DNA of 64,000 nucleotides, taken from assembly GCA_946480925.1 (NCBI GenBank), contig CAMLLU010000029.1, positions 1 through 64,000 of the forward strand. The letters run 5' to 3'. The stretch is from an uncultured Rivibacter sp. (GTDB lineage Bacteria > Pseudomonadota > Gammaproteobacteria > Burkholderiales > Burkholderiaceae). This document shows, piece after piece, positions 8,954 through 17,183 of this stretch. Position 1 is the stretch's first letter. The number at the start of each line of letters is the position of its first letter. The notes beneath the pieces are model-generated. The model did no database searches and was not told the DNA's origin. It saw nothing but the letters and a program-made list of their open reading frames with translations. A program made the translations under genes and the position numbers.

Positions 8954-9062
8954 TGCCGACGCTCCCTGAAGTAGTTGGACGCCTTCGCGCGTAGCTGATG
9001 TTCATCGCAGCGCGATACCGCTTGAGGCGATACAAAAGCAAGCAAAGACGCGAGTGGCACAT

Positions 9063-9779
9063 TCACCCCTTCAACCGCACGTGAAGGTGGACGAAGGCTG
9101 AGGCATCGCTGGCTTCCTCCTTCACCTCGACGTAGGGTTGCCTGCGCATGAGCTCGCCCAGTTTCGTGAAGCCGTAGTTGCGCGGGTCGAACGAAGTGTT
9201 GTTCTTGGTGATGAACGAGCCCACGGCAGACAACGGTGCCCATCCCGTGTCGCGCAGCGTTTCCCTGATCGCATGGCTCAAAAGATCCTTGAGATCGGGC
9301 AAGTCTTGCACTTGGACGCGCGCCGCGGCCTCCGTCGCAGGTCTGAGCACCTCGAAGAAGATGAACTTGTCGCATGCCGCAATGAACGGCTCGGGCGTCT
9401 TGCGCTCCCCCAGCCCATAGACCACCTTGCCAGCTTCGCGCAGCCGCGTGGCGAGCCGCGTGAAATCGCTGTCGCTCGATACCAAGCAGAAGCCGTCGAC
9501 GTTCCCTGCGTATAGCAGGTCCATCGCATCGATGATGAACGCGCTGTCCGTCGAGTTCTTGCCCTTCGTGTAGGCGAACTGCTGCATGGGCTGGATGGCG
9601 TGCCGATGGAGGTGCTCCTTCCACCCGCCGAGGTTGGCCGTGGTCCAGTCACCATAGGCCCGCTTTACCGTCGGTGTCCCGTACCGGGCCACTTCTTCAA
9701 GCAGCTCCTTGGCGACAGCCGAACTCGCGTTGTCGGCGTCGATGAGCACGGCAAGTCGAAGTGCGTCGTTGTTGGCCAA
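9063..9779 (-). CDS. NYN-domain RNase-like protein with C-terminal OST-HTH/LOTUS domain
   Basis: The N-terminal half has the acidic PIN/NYN motifs LAVLIDADN, STDSAFIIDAMDLLY and CLVSSDSDFTRL, a metal-dependent ribonuclease fold of the LabA-like type. The C-terminal 70 residues (DLKDLLSHAIRETL to HLHVRLKG) fit an OST-HTH/LOTUS RNA-binding domain. I chose TTG at 9779 because GAGGGAG lies upstream and homologues start close to the LIDADN strand; an ATG at 9845 would add 22 unlikely residues. It is co-directional with the ParB-like gene but 109 bases away, so it may be separate from that system. NYN-LOTUS genes are also common outside defence loci. Confidence 0.8.
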   Translation of the reverse strand: MANNDALRLAVLIDADNASSAVAKELLEEVARYGTPTVKRAYGDWTTANLGGWKEHLHRHAIQPMQQFAYTKGKNSTDSAFIIDAMDLLYAGNVDGFCLVSSDSDFTRLATRLREAGKVVYGLGERKTPEPFIAACDKFIFFEVLRPATEAAARVQVQDLPDLKDLLSHAIRETLRDTGWAPLSAVGSFITKNNTSFDPRNYGFTKLGELMRRQPYVEVKEEASDASAFVHLHVRLKG

Positions 9780-9858
9780 GGCAAGCTCCCTCAGTGATCG
9801 CAACCGTCGGCCGAAGGTTGGGGCAGGAGGCCAGCCACACACCATCCCCCATAGGGGT

Positions 9859-9870
9859 GTGCGATCGCAC
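9859..9870. promoter_or_regulatory. 12-bp palindrome between the divergent NYN and vgrG genes
   Basis: GTGCGATCGCAC is a perfect 12-bp palindrome. It is overlapped on its left by a second inverted repeat, CACACC (9838-9843) with GGTGTG (9856-9861). Both lie in the 144-base divergent intergenic region 9780-9923, a natural place for an operator controlling vgrG or the NYN gene. No regulator is known. Confidence 0.3.
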
Positions 9871-9923
9871 TTGGGCAGCAGGCAGAATCGCGCCCGATCA
9901 AAAATAGATCTCCAGGGAGTGCG

Positions 9924-12851
9924 ATGTCATCACTCATCGCTGGCGTCAGCCTGGCGCCAGCCGAACTGCTCTCGGCCCTGCTGCAAGGACTGCCGAGCCA
10001 ACACCGCCGGCTGCTCACGGTCGACACGCCCTTGCCGGGCAACCCCTTCGTGGTCGAGCGCGTGCGTGGCATGGAAGGCGTCAACCTCCTCGGTGCTTTC
10101 GACATCGACTGCCTGTCGGCCAACGCCCACCTCGACCTCGCACCGTTGATCGGCGAAGAAGTCACGCTGCGCCTGACATGCGCGGACGGCACGCCGCGCC
10201 CCTGGCACGGCTACGTGATGCAAGCGGCCATGCTCGGCGCCGATGGCGGCCTTGCGCGCTACCGCCTCACGCTGCAGCCCTGGCTGGCCTTCCTGCAGCA
10301 CCGCCGCGACAGCTTCGTCTACCAAGGCCTGAACGCGCTGGAGATCGTTGCCGACGTCTTCAAGGACTACGAGATCGCGCACTGGCGTGCCGAGGTCACC
10401 GAGACGCTGCGCCAGCGCTCCCTCTGTACGCAGTACCGGGAGTCCGACTTCGACCTCGTCACCCGCCTGCTGGCCGAAGAAGGCCTCTGCTACCACTTCG
10501 AGCACGGCGGCGCGCGCGGCGACACACCGCAGGGCCGCCAGGCCCGCCACTGCCTCGTCATCACCGACCGCCAGGCGCAACGCCCCGACCTCGGCGTCCT
10601 GCGCTTCAGCCGCCCCGTGCAGGGCAGCAGCGGCCTGGCCGCCCTGGCAGGCTCCCTGCTCGGCAGCAACGAAGACACCATCACCGCCTTTGCCGCCCAC
10701 CGCCAGGTCCAGCCCAACGCGGTTGCCGTGGGCAGCTGGAACTACAAGCAGCTCTGCGGCACCAGCGCACAAGAAACCAGCGCACTCGCCCAAGGCGAAA
10801 TCGGCCCGCTGCAGACCTATGACGGCAGCGGCGCCTACCGCCACGAGAACCCCGAACACGCCGCCCGCGCCGCGCGGCTGGCCCTGCAGGCCCACGAACA
10901 GGGCCTGAAGACCTTCGACGGCGACGCCAACGTGCGCAGCCTCACGCCGTTTGCCGAGTTCACGCTCGGGGATCACCCGGTCTACGGCACCTCGGGCGTG
11001 ACGAACGCCCTGCTGCACGGCCAGCACGCCCGCGACGACGCGCGCTTCGTCGTGCTGGCCATCGAACACCAGGCGGCCAACAACCTGGGCGCCCAGGCCG
11101 CCCGCCTGCTCGACGCGCCGGACCTCGAAGCCGGCAGCTACCAGAACCACTTCAGCGCCCTGCAAGCGGCGGTGCCCATCGTGCCCGCGTACGAACGCCG
11201 CCCCACGGCCCGGGGCCTGCAGACCGCCATCGTGGTCGGGCTCGACGGCGAAGCGATCACGACCGACCGCGACCTGCGCATCAAGATCCAGTACAGCTGG
11301 CAGCGTGGCGTGCGCCCGCTGCCCGGCGGCCTGGCGCACGAAACCCGCGGCGACACCACAGGCAACGCCCCCGGCAACGAACGGTCCGGCACCTGGGTGC
11401 GCGTGGCCACGCCGAGTGCCGGCGCCAACTGGGGCAGCGCCTTCACGCCGCGCCTCGGCGCCGAGGTGCTGGTGGACTTCGTCGAGGGCGACATCGACCG
11501 GCCCCTGGTGATCAGCCAGCTCTACAACGGGCAGGACACGCCACCGTTCGCCGCTGGTGTCGATTCCGGCATCAACCACACCGGAACGATCAGCGGCTTC
11601 CATGTGCCCACGCTGGACCAGGCCGACTACGGCCAGTGGATCCTCGACGACGCCACCGGCCAGTGCCGCATGCGCCTCTTGTGCAGCGACCGCATGAGCG
11701 AGCTGGGGCTCGGCCACCTGATCCAGCAGGGCCCGACCACGGCCCAGCGCAATGGCTGGCGCGGCGCCGGCTACGAGCTCGTCACCCAGGGCTGGGCGAC
11801 CGTGCGCGCCGGCCAGGGTGTGCTCATCAGCAGCACGGCGCGGCCGCAGAACGGCCACAGCGTCGAGGGCACGCAGATGGGCGTGGCCGAGGCGGTCGGC
11901 CAGCTCAAGGCGGCGCAGGACCTGGGCCGGCGGCTGAGCGAGGCAGCGGGCAGCGCCCAGGCCGCCAAGCTCGAAGCCCACAGCGCCGACAAAAGCTGGG
12001 AGCAGACGCTCAAGGGCTTGGACCCGAAGCAGGACGGCAAGTACGACGGCCCGGTCAACGGGCAGGAGGCCAGGAAAGCCCAGCCCGGCAGCCGCGAACT
12101 CGGCGAGCCGACCGAACGCTTCGCCAGGCCCTACGTGGTGCTCGACACCCCCAGCACCGCCGCCTTCGTGAGCCCGCAGAGCACCGCCCTCTACGCCGGG
12201 CAAGACCTGAGCTTCGTGGCGCAAGGCGACGTGCAGCTGACCGCCGCGCACACCTACAGCAGCGTCAGCGGCGAGACCACCAGTTGGTTCACGCACAGCG
12301 GCGGCCTGCAGGCCAAGGCGGCGAACGGCCCAGTGAGCCTGCGCGCGCACACCGATGCGCTGGAGCTGCTGGCCGACCAGGACATCCAGGTCACCAGTTC
12401 CAACGACGAGATCACCGTCGTCGCCAAGACCTGCATCACGCTCACCGCCGGCGGTGCCCAGGTCAAGCTCGACGGGGCCAACATCGACTTCATCGCGCCG
12501 GGCAGCTTCACGGTCAAGGGCGCGACGCACGACTGGGGCGGCGGTGCGAGCGCACCGGCCGTGGTGCCGCATCTGCCGAACGGGCTGGCCCGGATCACCC
12601 CCGCTCAGGCGCGGTTCCGGCAGGCCTATCACGATGGCGAGCCCGTGCAAGGTGCCGAATACACCGCCAAGCTGGCGGACGGTTCCAAGCGCAGCGGCCG
12701 GCTCGATGCCCAGGGCTGCACCCAGCTCGACGACGTGCCGCCCGGCACCGTCGAGTTCACGGTCGGTCCTGACGTGCGGCCGTATCGGACCTTCAAGCTG
12801 CCCGCAGTCCCCGATGCAGACACCTCACGCTGGATGGGAGACCAGGCATGA
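9924..12851 (+). CDS. vgrG: Type VI secretion tip protein VgrG with DUF2345 and transthyretin-like tail
   Basis: A 975-residue spike protein that tips the T6SS tube and carries effectors. Residues about 1-420 are the gp27-like hub. The OB/gp5 region holds WGSAFTPRLGAEVLVDF and RPLVISQLYN (about 503-535). DUF2345 spans roughly 720-865, the beta-helix needle extension. The last 80 residues, with GEPVQGAEYTAKLADGS and LDDVPPGTVEF, look like a transthyretin-type adaptor domain, as found in effector-carrying VgrGs. AGGGAG precedes the ATG. It overlaps the next gene by four bases (ATGA), so tip and effector are translationally coupled. No other T6SS structural genes are in the window, so this is an orphan VgrG island. 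Confidence 0.95.
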   Translation: MSSLIAGVSLAPAELLSALLQGLPSQHRRLLTVDTPLPGNPFVVERVRGMEGVNLLGAFDIDCLSANAHLDLAPLIGEEVTLRLTCADGTPRPWHGYVMQAAMLGADGGLARYRLTLQPWLAFLQHRRDSFVYQGLNALEIVADVFKDYEIAHWRAEVTETLRQRSLCTQYRESDFDLVTRLLAEEGLCYHFEHGGARGDTPQGRQARHCLVITDRQAQRPDLGVLRFSRPVQGSSGLAALAGSLLGSNEDTITAFAAHRQVQPNAVAVGSWNYKQLCGTSAQETSALAQGEIGPLQTYDGSGAYRHENPEHAARAARLALQAHEQGLKTFDGDANVRSLTPFAEFTLGDHPVYGTSGVTNALLHGQHARDDARFVVLAIEHQAANNLGAQAARLLDAPDLEAGSYQNHFSALQAAVPIVPAYERRPTARGLQTAIVVGLDGEAITTDRDLRIKIQYSWQRGVRPLPGGLAHETRGDTTGNAPGNERSGTWVRVATPSAGANWGSAFTPRLGAEVLVDFVEGDIDRPLVISQLYNGQDTPPFAAGVDSGINHTGTISGFHVPTLDQADYGQWILDDATGQCRMRLLCSDRMSELGLGHLIQQGPTTAQRNGWRGAGYELVTQGWATVRAGQGVLISSTARPQNGHSVEGTQMGVAEAVGQLKAAQDLGRRLSEAAGSAQAAKLEAHSADKSWEQTLKGLDPKQDGKYDGPVNGQEARKAQPGSRELGEPTERFARPYVVLDTPSTAAFVSPQSTALYAGQDLSFVAQGDVQLTAAHTYSSVSGETTSWFTHSGGLQAKAANGPVSLRAHTDALELLADQDIQVTSSNDEITVVAKTCITLTAGGAQVKLDGANIDFIAPGSFTVKGATHDWGGGASAPAVVPHLPNGLARITPAQARFRQAYHDGEPVQGAEYTAKLADGSKRSGRLDAQGCTQLDDVPPGTVEFTVGPDVRPYRTFKLPAVPDADTSRWMGDQA

Positions 12852-14497
12852 GCGGCACCATCCTCGACAGCGTGTGGGACGGAGCGGGGGACACGTGGCA
12901 CTGGCTGCGCGGGGTGATCCTCGGCGAGTGGGAAGACAACCGCTCGGTAAGCCAGATCGTCACGGACGCCCTGGCCGGTTTCGTGCCCGGCGTGGGCTCG
13001 ATCATCACGCTGCGCGACCTGCTGGCCATCATCGTGCGGCTGGCCCGGCACCCCGACAAGCGCGACGACGTCAACGAATGGATCCTGCTCATCGCGATGC
13101 TGCTGCCACTGATCATCACCTTGCTCGGTGCCGCCGTGGCCGGCGTCGGCGCGCTGGTGGGCGCCGAGCTGGGTGGCTTCCTGCGCGCGGTGGCGCTGTT
13201 CGTGGTGAAGAAGGGCGGCGTCGCCTTGAAGGCGCTGGTCGAGTTCTTCCAGGCGCACGGCTATGGCGACGTGGTGAAGGCGCTCAAGCAGGTGAAGTTC
13301 GCGCAGTACCAGGGCGCGCTGGTCAAGGGGATGAACGAGCAGCTCGACAAGCTGGTGGCGCTGGTGCAGGGCTTCAGGGCCAAGCTGCAGGCGCTGAGCC
13401 CGCAGTCGCTGCCGGGCTGGTTGCCGGGTCGCGAAGCTGCGATCTCGGCGATCCACAAGAGCGGCGAGCTGATCGAGCAGCTCAACGCGCTGCGCACCAA
13501 GGCGCGCGAGATGATCCCCAAGGCGCTGATCGAGATGGACCAGCGCCTGGGTGCGCTGCTGGCGGGCAACATCAAGGCCGCCACGCAGGTCACGCACACG
13601 GTCCACACCGGCACAGCCGCACCGCAGGTCGCCAAGCTCAAGCACGAGCCGGGCAAGCATGCGGCGCGCAACCCCGAGCCGCCGGAGCCGGGCAACACGC
13701 GCCGGGTGGCCGAACGGCGTGTCGTGGCGCTGGCGGGCAAGCGAGAGTACGGTTTGGTGGACAAGAGCGGGCGGCCGGTGGGCGCCAAGCCTTACAAGCC
13801 GGGGGTGACGAAGGTGGGGCATCCTCCGCAGGACCGGAAGGGCTGGGCAATGCAGAGGCATCGAGTCAAGGAAGGCTGGCCCGACCTGGCCAACGAATAC
13901 AAGCCCGGCAAGCGGGCTACGGACTACGACACTTTTTCCAGCCTGCGTCCGGGCTCGCTGCCTGCCGGCAGTAACACCACACTCAAGCGGGTCGTCACCC
14001 ATGACAAGGGCGTCGAGATGGACCGCGGTGCTTTCTGGAATCGTGAACTCCCGATCGACGGCGAAGACCTGCGCGCCGGCTCGGCTGTCAAGGAAGGCTG
14101 GAACAAGGACGGCCAGTTCGTGGAGCTACGCGTGCCGCCCAAGGGCGATCCGGTGTGGAGGGAACTGCACGCCCTGCAGGAGAAGGCTGCTGGCGGGCCA
14201 GTGCCCTACAAGGAAGAGCTGAAGTTCTGGGAAGGGCCGGCCGCCGCGCAGGTGTACAAGAAAGAGGTCGATGGCCGCTGGGTCGACGACGACTGGTACC
14301 TCGGCGGCGGCAAGCCGCAGCAGTTCTTCGACCGCGAGCAGATGAAGCTGCTTCAGGAGCGCGGCTTCATCACGGAACGCAAGGCCACGGGATTCAGCGA
14401 CTTCGATCCCGAGGTGGGCAACATCGTGCCGAAGGACGGGCCGTTCTTCGAAGTCGTGCCGCTGGACGAAGCGGTGCCGCCGCCGGCAAAGAAGTGA
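12848..14497 (+). CDS. Putative VgrG-linked T6SS effector with unrecognised C-terminal toxin
   Basis: A 549-residue protein directly behind vgrG. The N-terminal part has a hydrophobic segment FVPGVGSIITLRDLLAIIV (about 45-63) and a stronger one, EWILLIAMLLPLIITLLG (about 77-94), followed by amphipathic helices. This resembles loading/translocation regions of VgrG cargo. A Pro/Arg-rich linker (about 265-290) leads to a C-terminal region of about 260 residues. It contains EYGLVDKSGRPVGAKPYKPG, HDKGVEMDRGAFWNREL and YLGGGKPQQFFDREQMKLL, and I cannot assign these to a toxin family. Position between vgrG and an Imm71/72-like gene makes it the likely toxin. Target and activity are unknown. Confidence 0.7.
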   Translation: MSGTILDSVWDGAGDTWHWLRGVILGEWEDNRSVSQIVTDALAGFVPGVGSIITLRDLLAIIVRLARHPDKRDDVNEWILLIAMLLPLIITLLGAAVAGVGALVGAELGGFLRAVALFVVKKGGVALKALVEFFQAHGYGDVVKALKQVKFAQYQGALVKGMNEQLDKLVALVQGFRAKLQALSPQSLPGWLPGREAAISAIHKSGELIEQLNALRTKAREMIPKALIEMDQRLGALLAGNIKAATQVTHTVHTGTAAPQVAKLKHEPGKHAARNPEPPEPGNTRRVAERRVVALAGKREYGLVDKSGRPVGAKPYKPGVTKVGHPPQDRKGWAMQRHRVKEGWPDLANEYKPGKRATDYDTFSSLRPGSLPAGSNTTLKRVVTHDKGVEMDRGAFWNRELPIDGEDLRAGSAVKEGWNKDGQFVELRVPPKGDPVWRELHALQEKAAGGPVPYKEELKFWEGPAAAQVYKKEVDGRWVDDDWYLGGGKPQQFFDREQMKLLQERGFITERKATGFSDFDPEVGNIVPKDGPFFEVVPLDEAVPPPAKK

Positions 14498-14504
14498 GGA
14501 AGCC

Positions 14505-15221
14505 ATGAGCGATGTGATGGATGAAAAAGCGCTGCGCAAGGCGTGGCTCAAGCGCAAGTTCGGCTCGTTCGAGTACCACGAGGAGATGCTGAAGCTGCAT
14601 CGCGGGTTCGTGGAGGTGCTGCGCCGAGCACTGGCACGTGCCGTGAACGACAACAGCCCCGATCCGGACTACGGTACCAAGGCGGCGTTTGCCCAAAACT
14701 TCGTCAGGACTTATTGGCCGCTGATCGAGGGCAACGACGATCTGGGCAAATACCGCAAGGACGAATGGCACAAGTACTACGCCACAGCGACCTTCCGCTC
14801 CATCCCCGACTACCACCGCTACCTCGTCAGTGAAGGCGACAGGCTCGCCTGGATGACCGAGGAAGAAGACAGCCAACTGACCAAGTCTTGGGGGCCAATG
14901 GCGCAAATGGCGGAGAACATTCGCTATACCGTGGACGGCAACTGGGATGCTCACCCTGATGATCCGTATTGGATCCTCGACGAGGAATACACCGGCCCCA
15001 TCACCTGGCCTACCAACTGGCGCGACGATGTAGCCGATCTTGCGGATGGCACAGCCCAGAGCCTGCGCTGCGAAGCCGGCCAGCCCTGTCCACGCGAAGG
15101 CTGGTGGTTCACCCCCGCCAAGGCCGGCAGCCGCCATCACTTCCAGCAGGGTGAAGTGATGCCCGCCCTCAGCACCGACTACGGCGCCACGATCTGGCAG
15201 TGGGATGAACGGCAGGACTGA
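14505..15221 (+). CDS. Imm71/Imm72-like immunity protein
   Basis: A 238-residue soluble, acidic protein. The C-terminal motif GQPCPREGWWFTPA, then VMPALSTDYGATIWQWDE, is the pattern I associate with the Imm71/Imm72 families of polymorphic-toxin immunity proteins in Burkholderiales. No signal peptide or membrane segment is seen, so it would act in the cytoplasm. It starts 7 bases after the putative effector and would protect the producer and its kin from it. The match is from memory of the motif, not a search. Confidence 0.65.
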   Translation: MSDVMDEKALRKAWLKRKFGSFEYHEEMLKLHRGFVEVLRRALARAVNDNSPDPDYGTKAAFAQNFVRTYWPLIEGNDDLGKYRKDEWHKYYATATFRSIPDYHRYLVSEGDRLAWMTEEEDSQLTKSWGPMAQMAENIRYTVDGNWDAHPDDPYWILDEEYTGPITWPTNWRDDVADLADGTAQSLRCEAGQPCPREGWWFTPAKAGSRHHFQQGEVMPALSTDYGATIWQWDERQD

Positions 15222-15232
15222 GGGACACCCTG

Positions 15233-15324
15233 AACTCGAGCCGGTAACCAGCTCAACCACTTCAGCGCCGCGCAAGCGGCCATGCCTCATGCCGGGCCTC
15301 TCCCCGGCCACAACCAAGGCCTGA
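15233..15324 (+). pseudogene. vgrG scrap after the immunity gene
   Basis: Bases from GAACTCGAGCCGG onward closely match vgrG bases from 11121. They share AACCACTTCAGCGCC exactly and GCAAGCGGC shortly after. In that frame it reads AGNQLNHFSAAQAAMP against AGSYQNHFSALQAAVP in the intact VgrG. The match fades after about 90 bases. This is a recombination relic of a second vgrG. Confidence 0.6.
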
Positions 15325-15336
15325 AAAGCCATCGTC

Positions 15337-15741
15337 ATGAAACACCCCCTCCTCATCTTCATCGCCGCTCTTGTCAGCCTTCCGGCTGCTTCTGCACCGC
15401 CGACCGGTCAGTTCGGACATGGGTACACGAGCAAGCAGAACGACGTGGTTTGGACCGTGCGTAAAAGCTCCTCGACATACGAGCTGGTCACGCATGGCGA
15501 CGAATCGGTCGCAGCAGCTCACCCGCTCACCCTCGAGGAACGGAAAGCGTTCTGGAAAAAGATGTGGTGGCAGTCCGACTCCTTCTCAAAAGCGAGTTGC
15601 TTGGGAAACCACAGCGAGTTGCTGTGCCACGTGCCTGCGAGGAGTCGAAAGAGCGATGCCGATCTGAAGGGAATGCAATCCGATTTCTTTCACTACGACC
15701 CTGTAGGGGGAGTCATCGAGGCAAAGCGCATTGCACCCTAG
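15337..15741 (+). CDS. Small secreted protein, unknown function
   Basis: A 134-residue protein with a clear signal peptide: MKHPLL, a hydrophobic core, and cleavage probably after SAASA (about residue 20). The mature part has two cysteines (SCLGNHSELLCH) that could form a disulfide in the periplasm, and it ends VIEAKRIAP. I recognise no family. It follows the T6SS cassette and the vgrG scrap on the same strand, so it may be an accessory periplasmic protein, an orphan immunity gene, or unrelated. Confidence 0.6.
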   Translation: MKHPLLIFIAALVSLPAASAPPTGQFGHGYTSKQNDVVWTVRKSSSTYELVTHGDESVAAAHPLTLEERKAFWKKMWWQSDSFSKASCLGNHSELLCHVPARSRKSDADLKGMQSDFFHYDPVGGVIEAKRIAP

Positions 15742-15820
15742 TTACTGCCCCGACGGCCATGGGGGCCTGACTTGCAGACGATGAACAAAGACACCAACAC
15801 GGCACAAGAGACGACATGGG

Positions 15821-15910
15821 CGCAACCATCGGATCGCCAGCTTGGACCTCGACCTGCATCACCCCCCGGCCGATTTCGACGAGATCCGGCAACGCGCGCT
15901 GGCGCGTTGA
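15821..15910 (+). pseudogene. Possible 3' remnant of an unknown gene
   Basis: In the 222-base gap 15742-15963 one frame reads HRIASLDLDLHHPPADF then DEIRQRALAR and stops at 15908. The composition is protein-like, but there is no start, ribosome site or recognisable family. It may be the tail of a deleted gene. Nothing else was seen in this gap. Confidence 0.2.
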
Positions 15911-15963
15911 GCCCCCGCTGCGCTTTAATCTGTGGGTAGCTTCACCAACCGAGCGACTGCCGA

Positions 15964-16890
15964 ATGAGCGCCCCCGCCCAGAGCCTCCTGTGTGTCGGCA
16001 TGGCCGCGCCGGCGCTGGTCGCGCAGTGGGGCGCCTTCACGCCGGTGCCCTGCGCCACGCTCGAGGAAGCCGCGCAGCAGCTGCAGGCGGGTCGCCACGA
16101 CTGCGTGCTGGTCGCCTTGCCTTCCGCACAGGACGCGGAGGCCCTGGCAGCCTGGCCGGCGCTGTCGCAGGCGGTGCAGGAGTCGGCGGTCGTGGTGGTG
16201 GCCTCAGGCGAGCCCGATGCGGCCATGGCCGCGCGGCTGATGCCGCTCGGCGTGGCCGACCTGCTGTCGAGCGCCGAAGCGGCCGATGCCGCCGTGCTCT
16301 CGCGCCGGCTCGCGCTGGCGGTGCAGCGCAAGGCGCTGGAGCAGCTCGCGCAGAAGTCCCAGCTCACCGACCTGTCGACCGGCTTGCCCAACCAGACCCG
16401 CCTGCTCGACCACTTGACCCACCTGTTCGCACTGCGCGAACGCGAGCCGGCGCCGATGGCGCTGCTGGCGTTGCGGGTGGGCGGGCTGGCCCGCATCGAA
16501 TCGATGCTGGGCCTCGAATCGGCCAACGTGCTGCGACGCAAGGCCGCCGTGCGCCTGCGCTCGGCCCTGCGCGCCAGCGACGTGGTGGCCTCGATCGGGC
16601 GCGATGCCTTCGGCGTGCTGCTGGCGTGGATCGACAGCGCCGACGACGGCCAGCGCGTGGCCGCCAAGCTGGCGCAGGTGCTGCACCGGCCCTTCAGCAT
16701 CACGGGCCGCGAGGTCGGCATCACGGTGAGCATCGGCTTTTCGCTCTACCCCGAGCATGGGCGCGATGCCGAGTCTCTGCTGCGCCGCGCGGTGGGCCAG
16801 GCGAACCTCGGCGCCACCGAAGGGCAGGGCGGCTTCGCCACCATCGGCGAACGTGGCGGCGCGGCCGCCGCCAACGACGACGAGGCCTGA
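15964..16890 (+). CDS. Degenerate GGDEF-domain protein with receiver-like N-terminus
   Basis: A 308-residue protein. Residues 1-115 resemble a receiver fold but lack a clear phospho-acceptor Asp. The C-terminal half begins with the GGDEF-family lead-in LTDLSTGLPNQTRLLDHL (about 135-152). At the catalytic loop it has IGRDAFGVLL in place of GG(D/E)EF, so it is unlikely to make cyclic di-GMP. It may be a sensor or a silent paralogue. SIGFSLYPEHG near 255-265 is also family-typical. It stands alone between decayed sequences. Confidence 0.75.
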   Translation: MSAPAQSLLCVGMAAPALVAQWGAFTPVPCATLEEAAQQLQAGRHDCVLVALPSAQDAEALAAWPALSQAVQESAVVVVASGEPDAAMAARLMPLGVADLLSSAEAADAAVLSRRLALAVQRKALEQLAQKSQLTDLSTGLPNQTRLLDHLTHLFALREREPAPMALLALRVGGLARIESMLGLESANVLRRKAAVRLRSALRASDVVASIGRDAFGVLLAWIDSADDGQRVAAKLAQVLHRPFSITGREVGITVSIGFSLYPEHGRDAESLLRRAVGQANLGATEGQGGFATIGERGGAAAANDDEA

Positions 16891-16891
16891 C

Positions 16892-17045
16892 CTACAGCTG
16901 GCGCATGCAGGCCACGAGATCCCACTTTCTTCCGTGCTCAGCTTCAGCTGCAGCACGATGTTGAAGAACTCCACCGTGTCTTCCAGCGTGAGCAGCCGGC
17001 CGTCGTGCAGGTAGGGCGCATCTGCTGGAACACCTGCCCGCCCGT
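16892..17045 (-). pseudogene. C-terminal relic of a di-haem cytochrome c peroxidase-like gene
   Basis: On the reverse strand, APYLHDGRLLTLEDTVEFFN matches the last haem-proximal segment of MauG/CcpA-type peroxidases (YMHDGxxxTLxEVVxFYN). After KLSTEE the frame breaks. One base over it reads KWDLVACMRQL and stops at 16892, like the family's DLVAFLRxL end. Only about 50 codons remain, with no haem-binding CxxCH, so it is a dead fragment. Confidence 0.6.
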
Positions 17046-17183
17046 CACTTGCTTGGGGTGCGCGAGGGCAGCCGGGCGGTGAGGCGAATTTCCTGGCGGC
17101 AAGCCACGTACCTGTGTGGAGTGCATCGACCCGGCATGAACCGCAGGAGCGCGGCATGCCAGTTGCTGAACTATGCTCGCCTC

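Noticed and set aside
9930..12650. A 906-codon open frame on the reverse strand opposite vgrG
   Set aside because: It mirrors the codon bias of vgrG in high-GC DNA, shows no domain, and the forward strand has an unmistakable VgrG.
11636..12772. A 378-codon forward frame inside vgrG
   Set aside because: Very Arg/Gly/Ala-rich composition typical of an out-of-frame reading; VgrG occupies the true frame.
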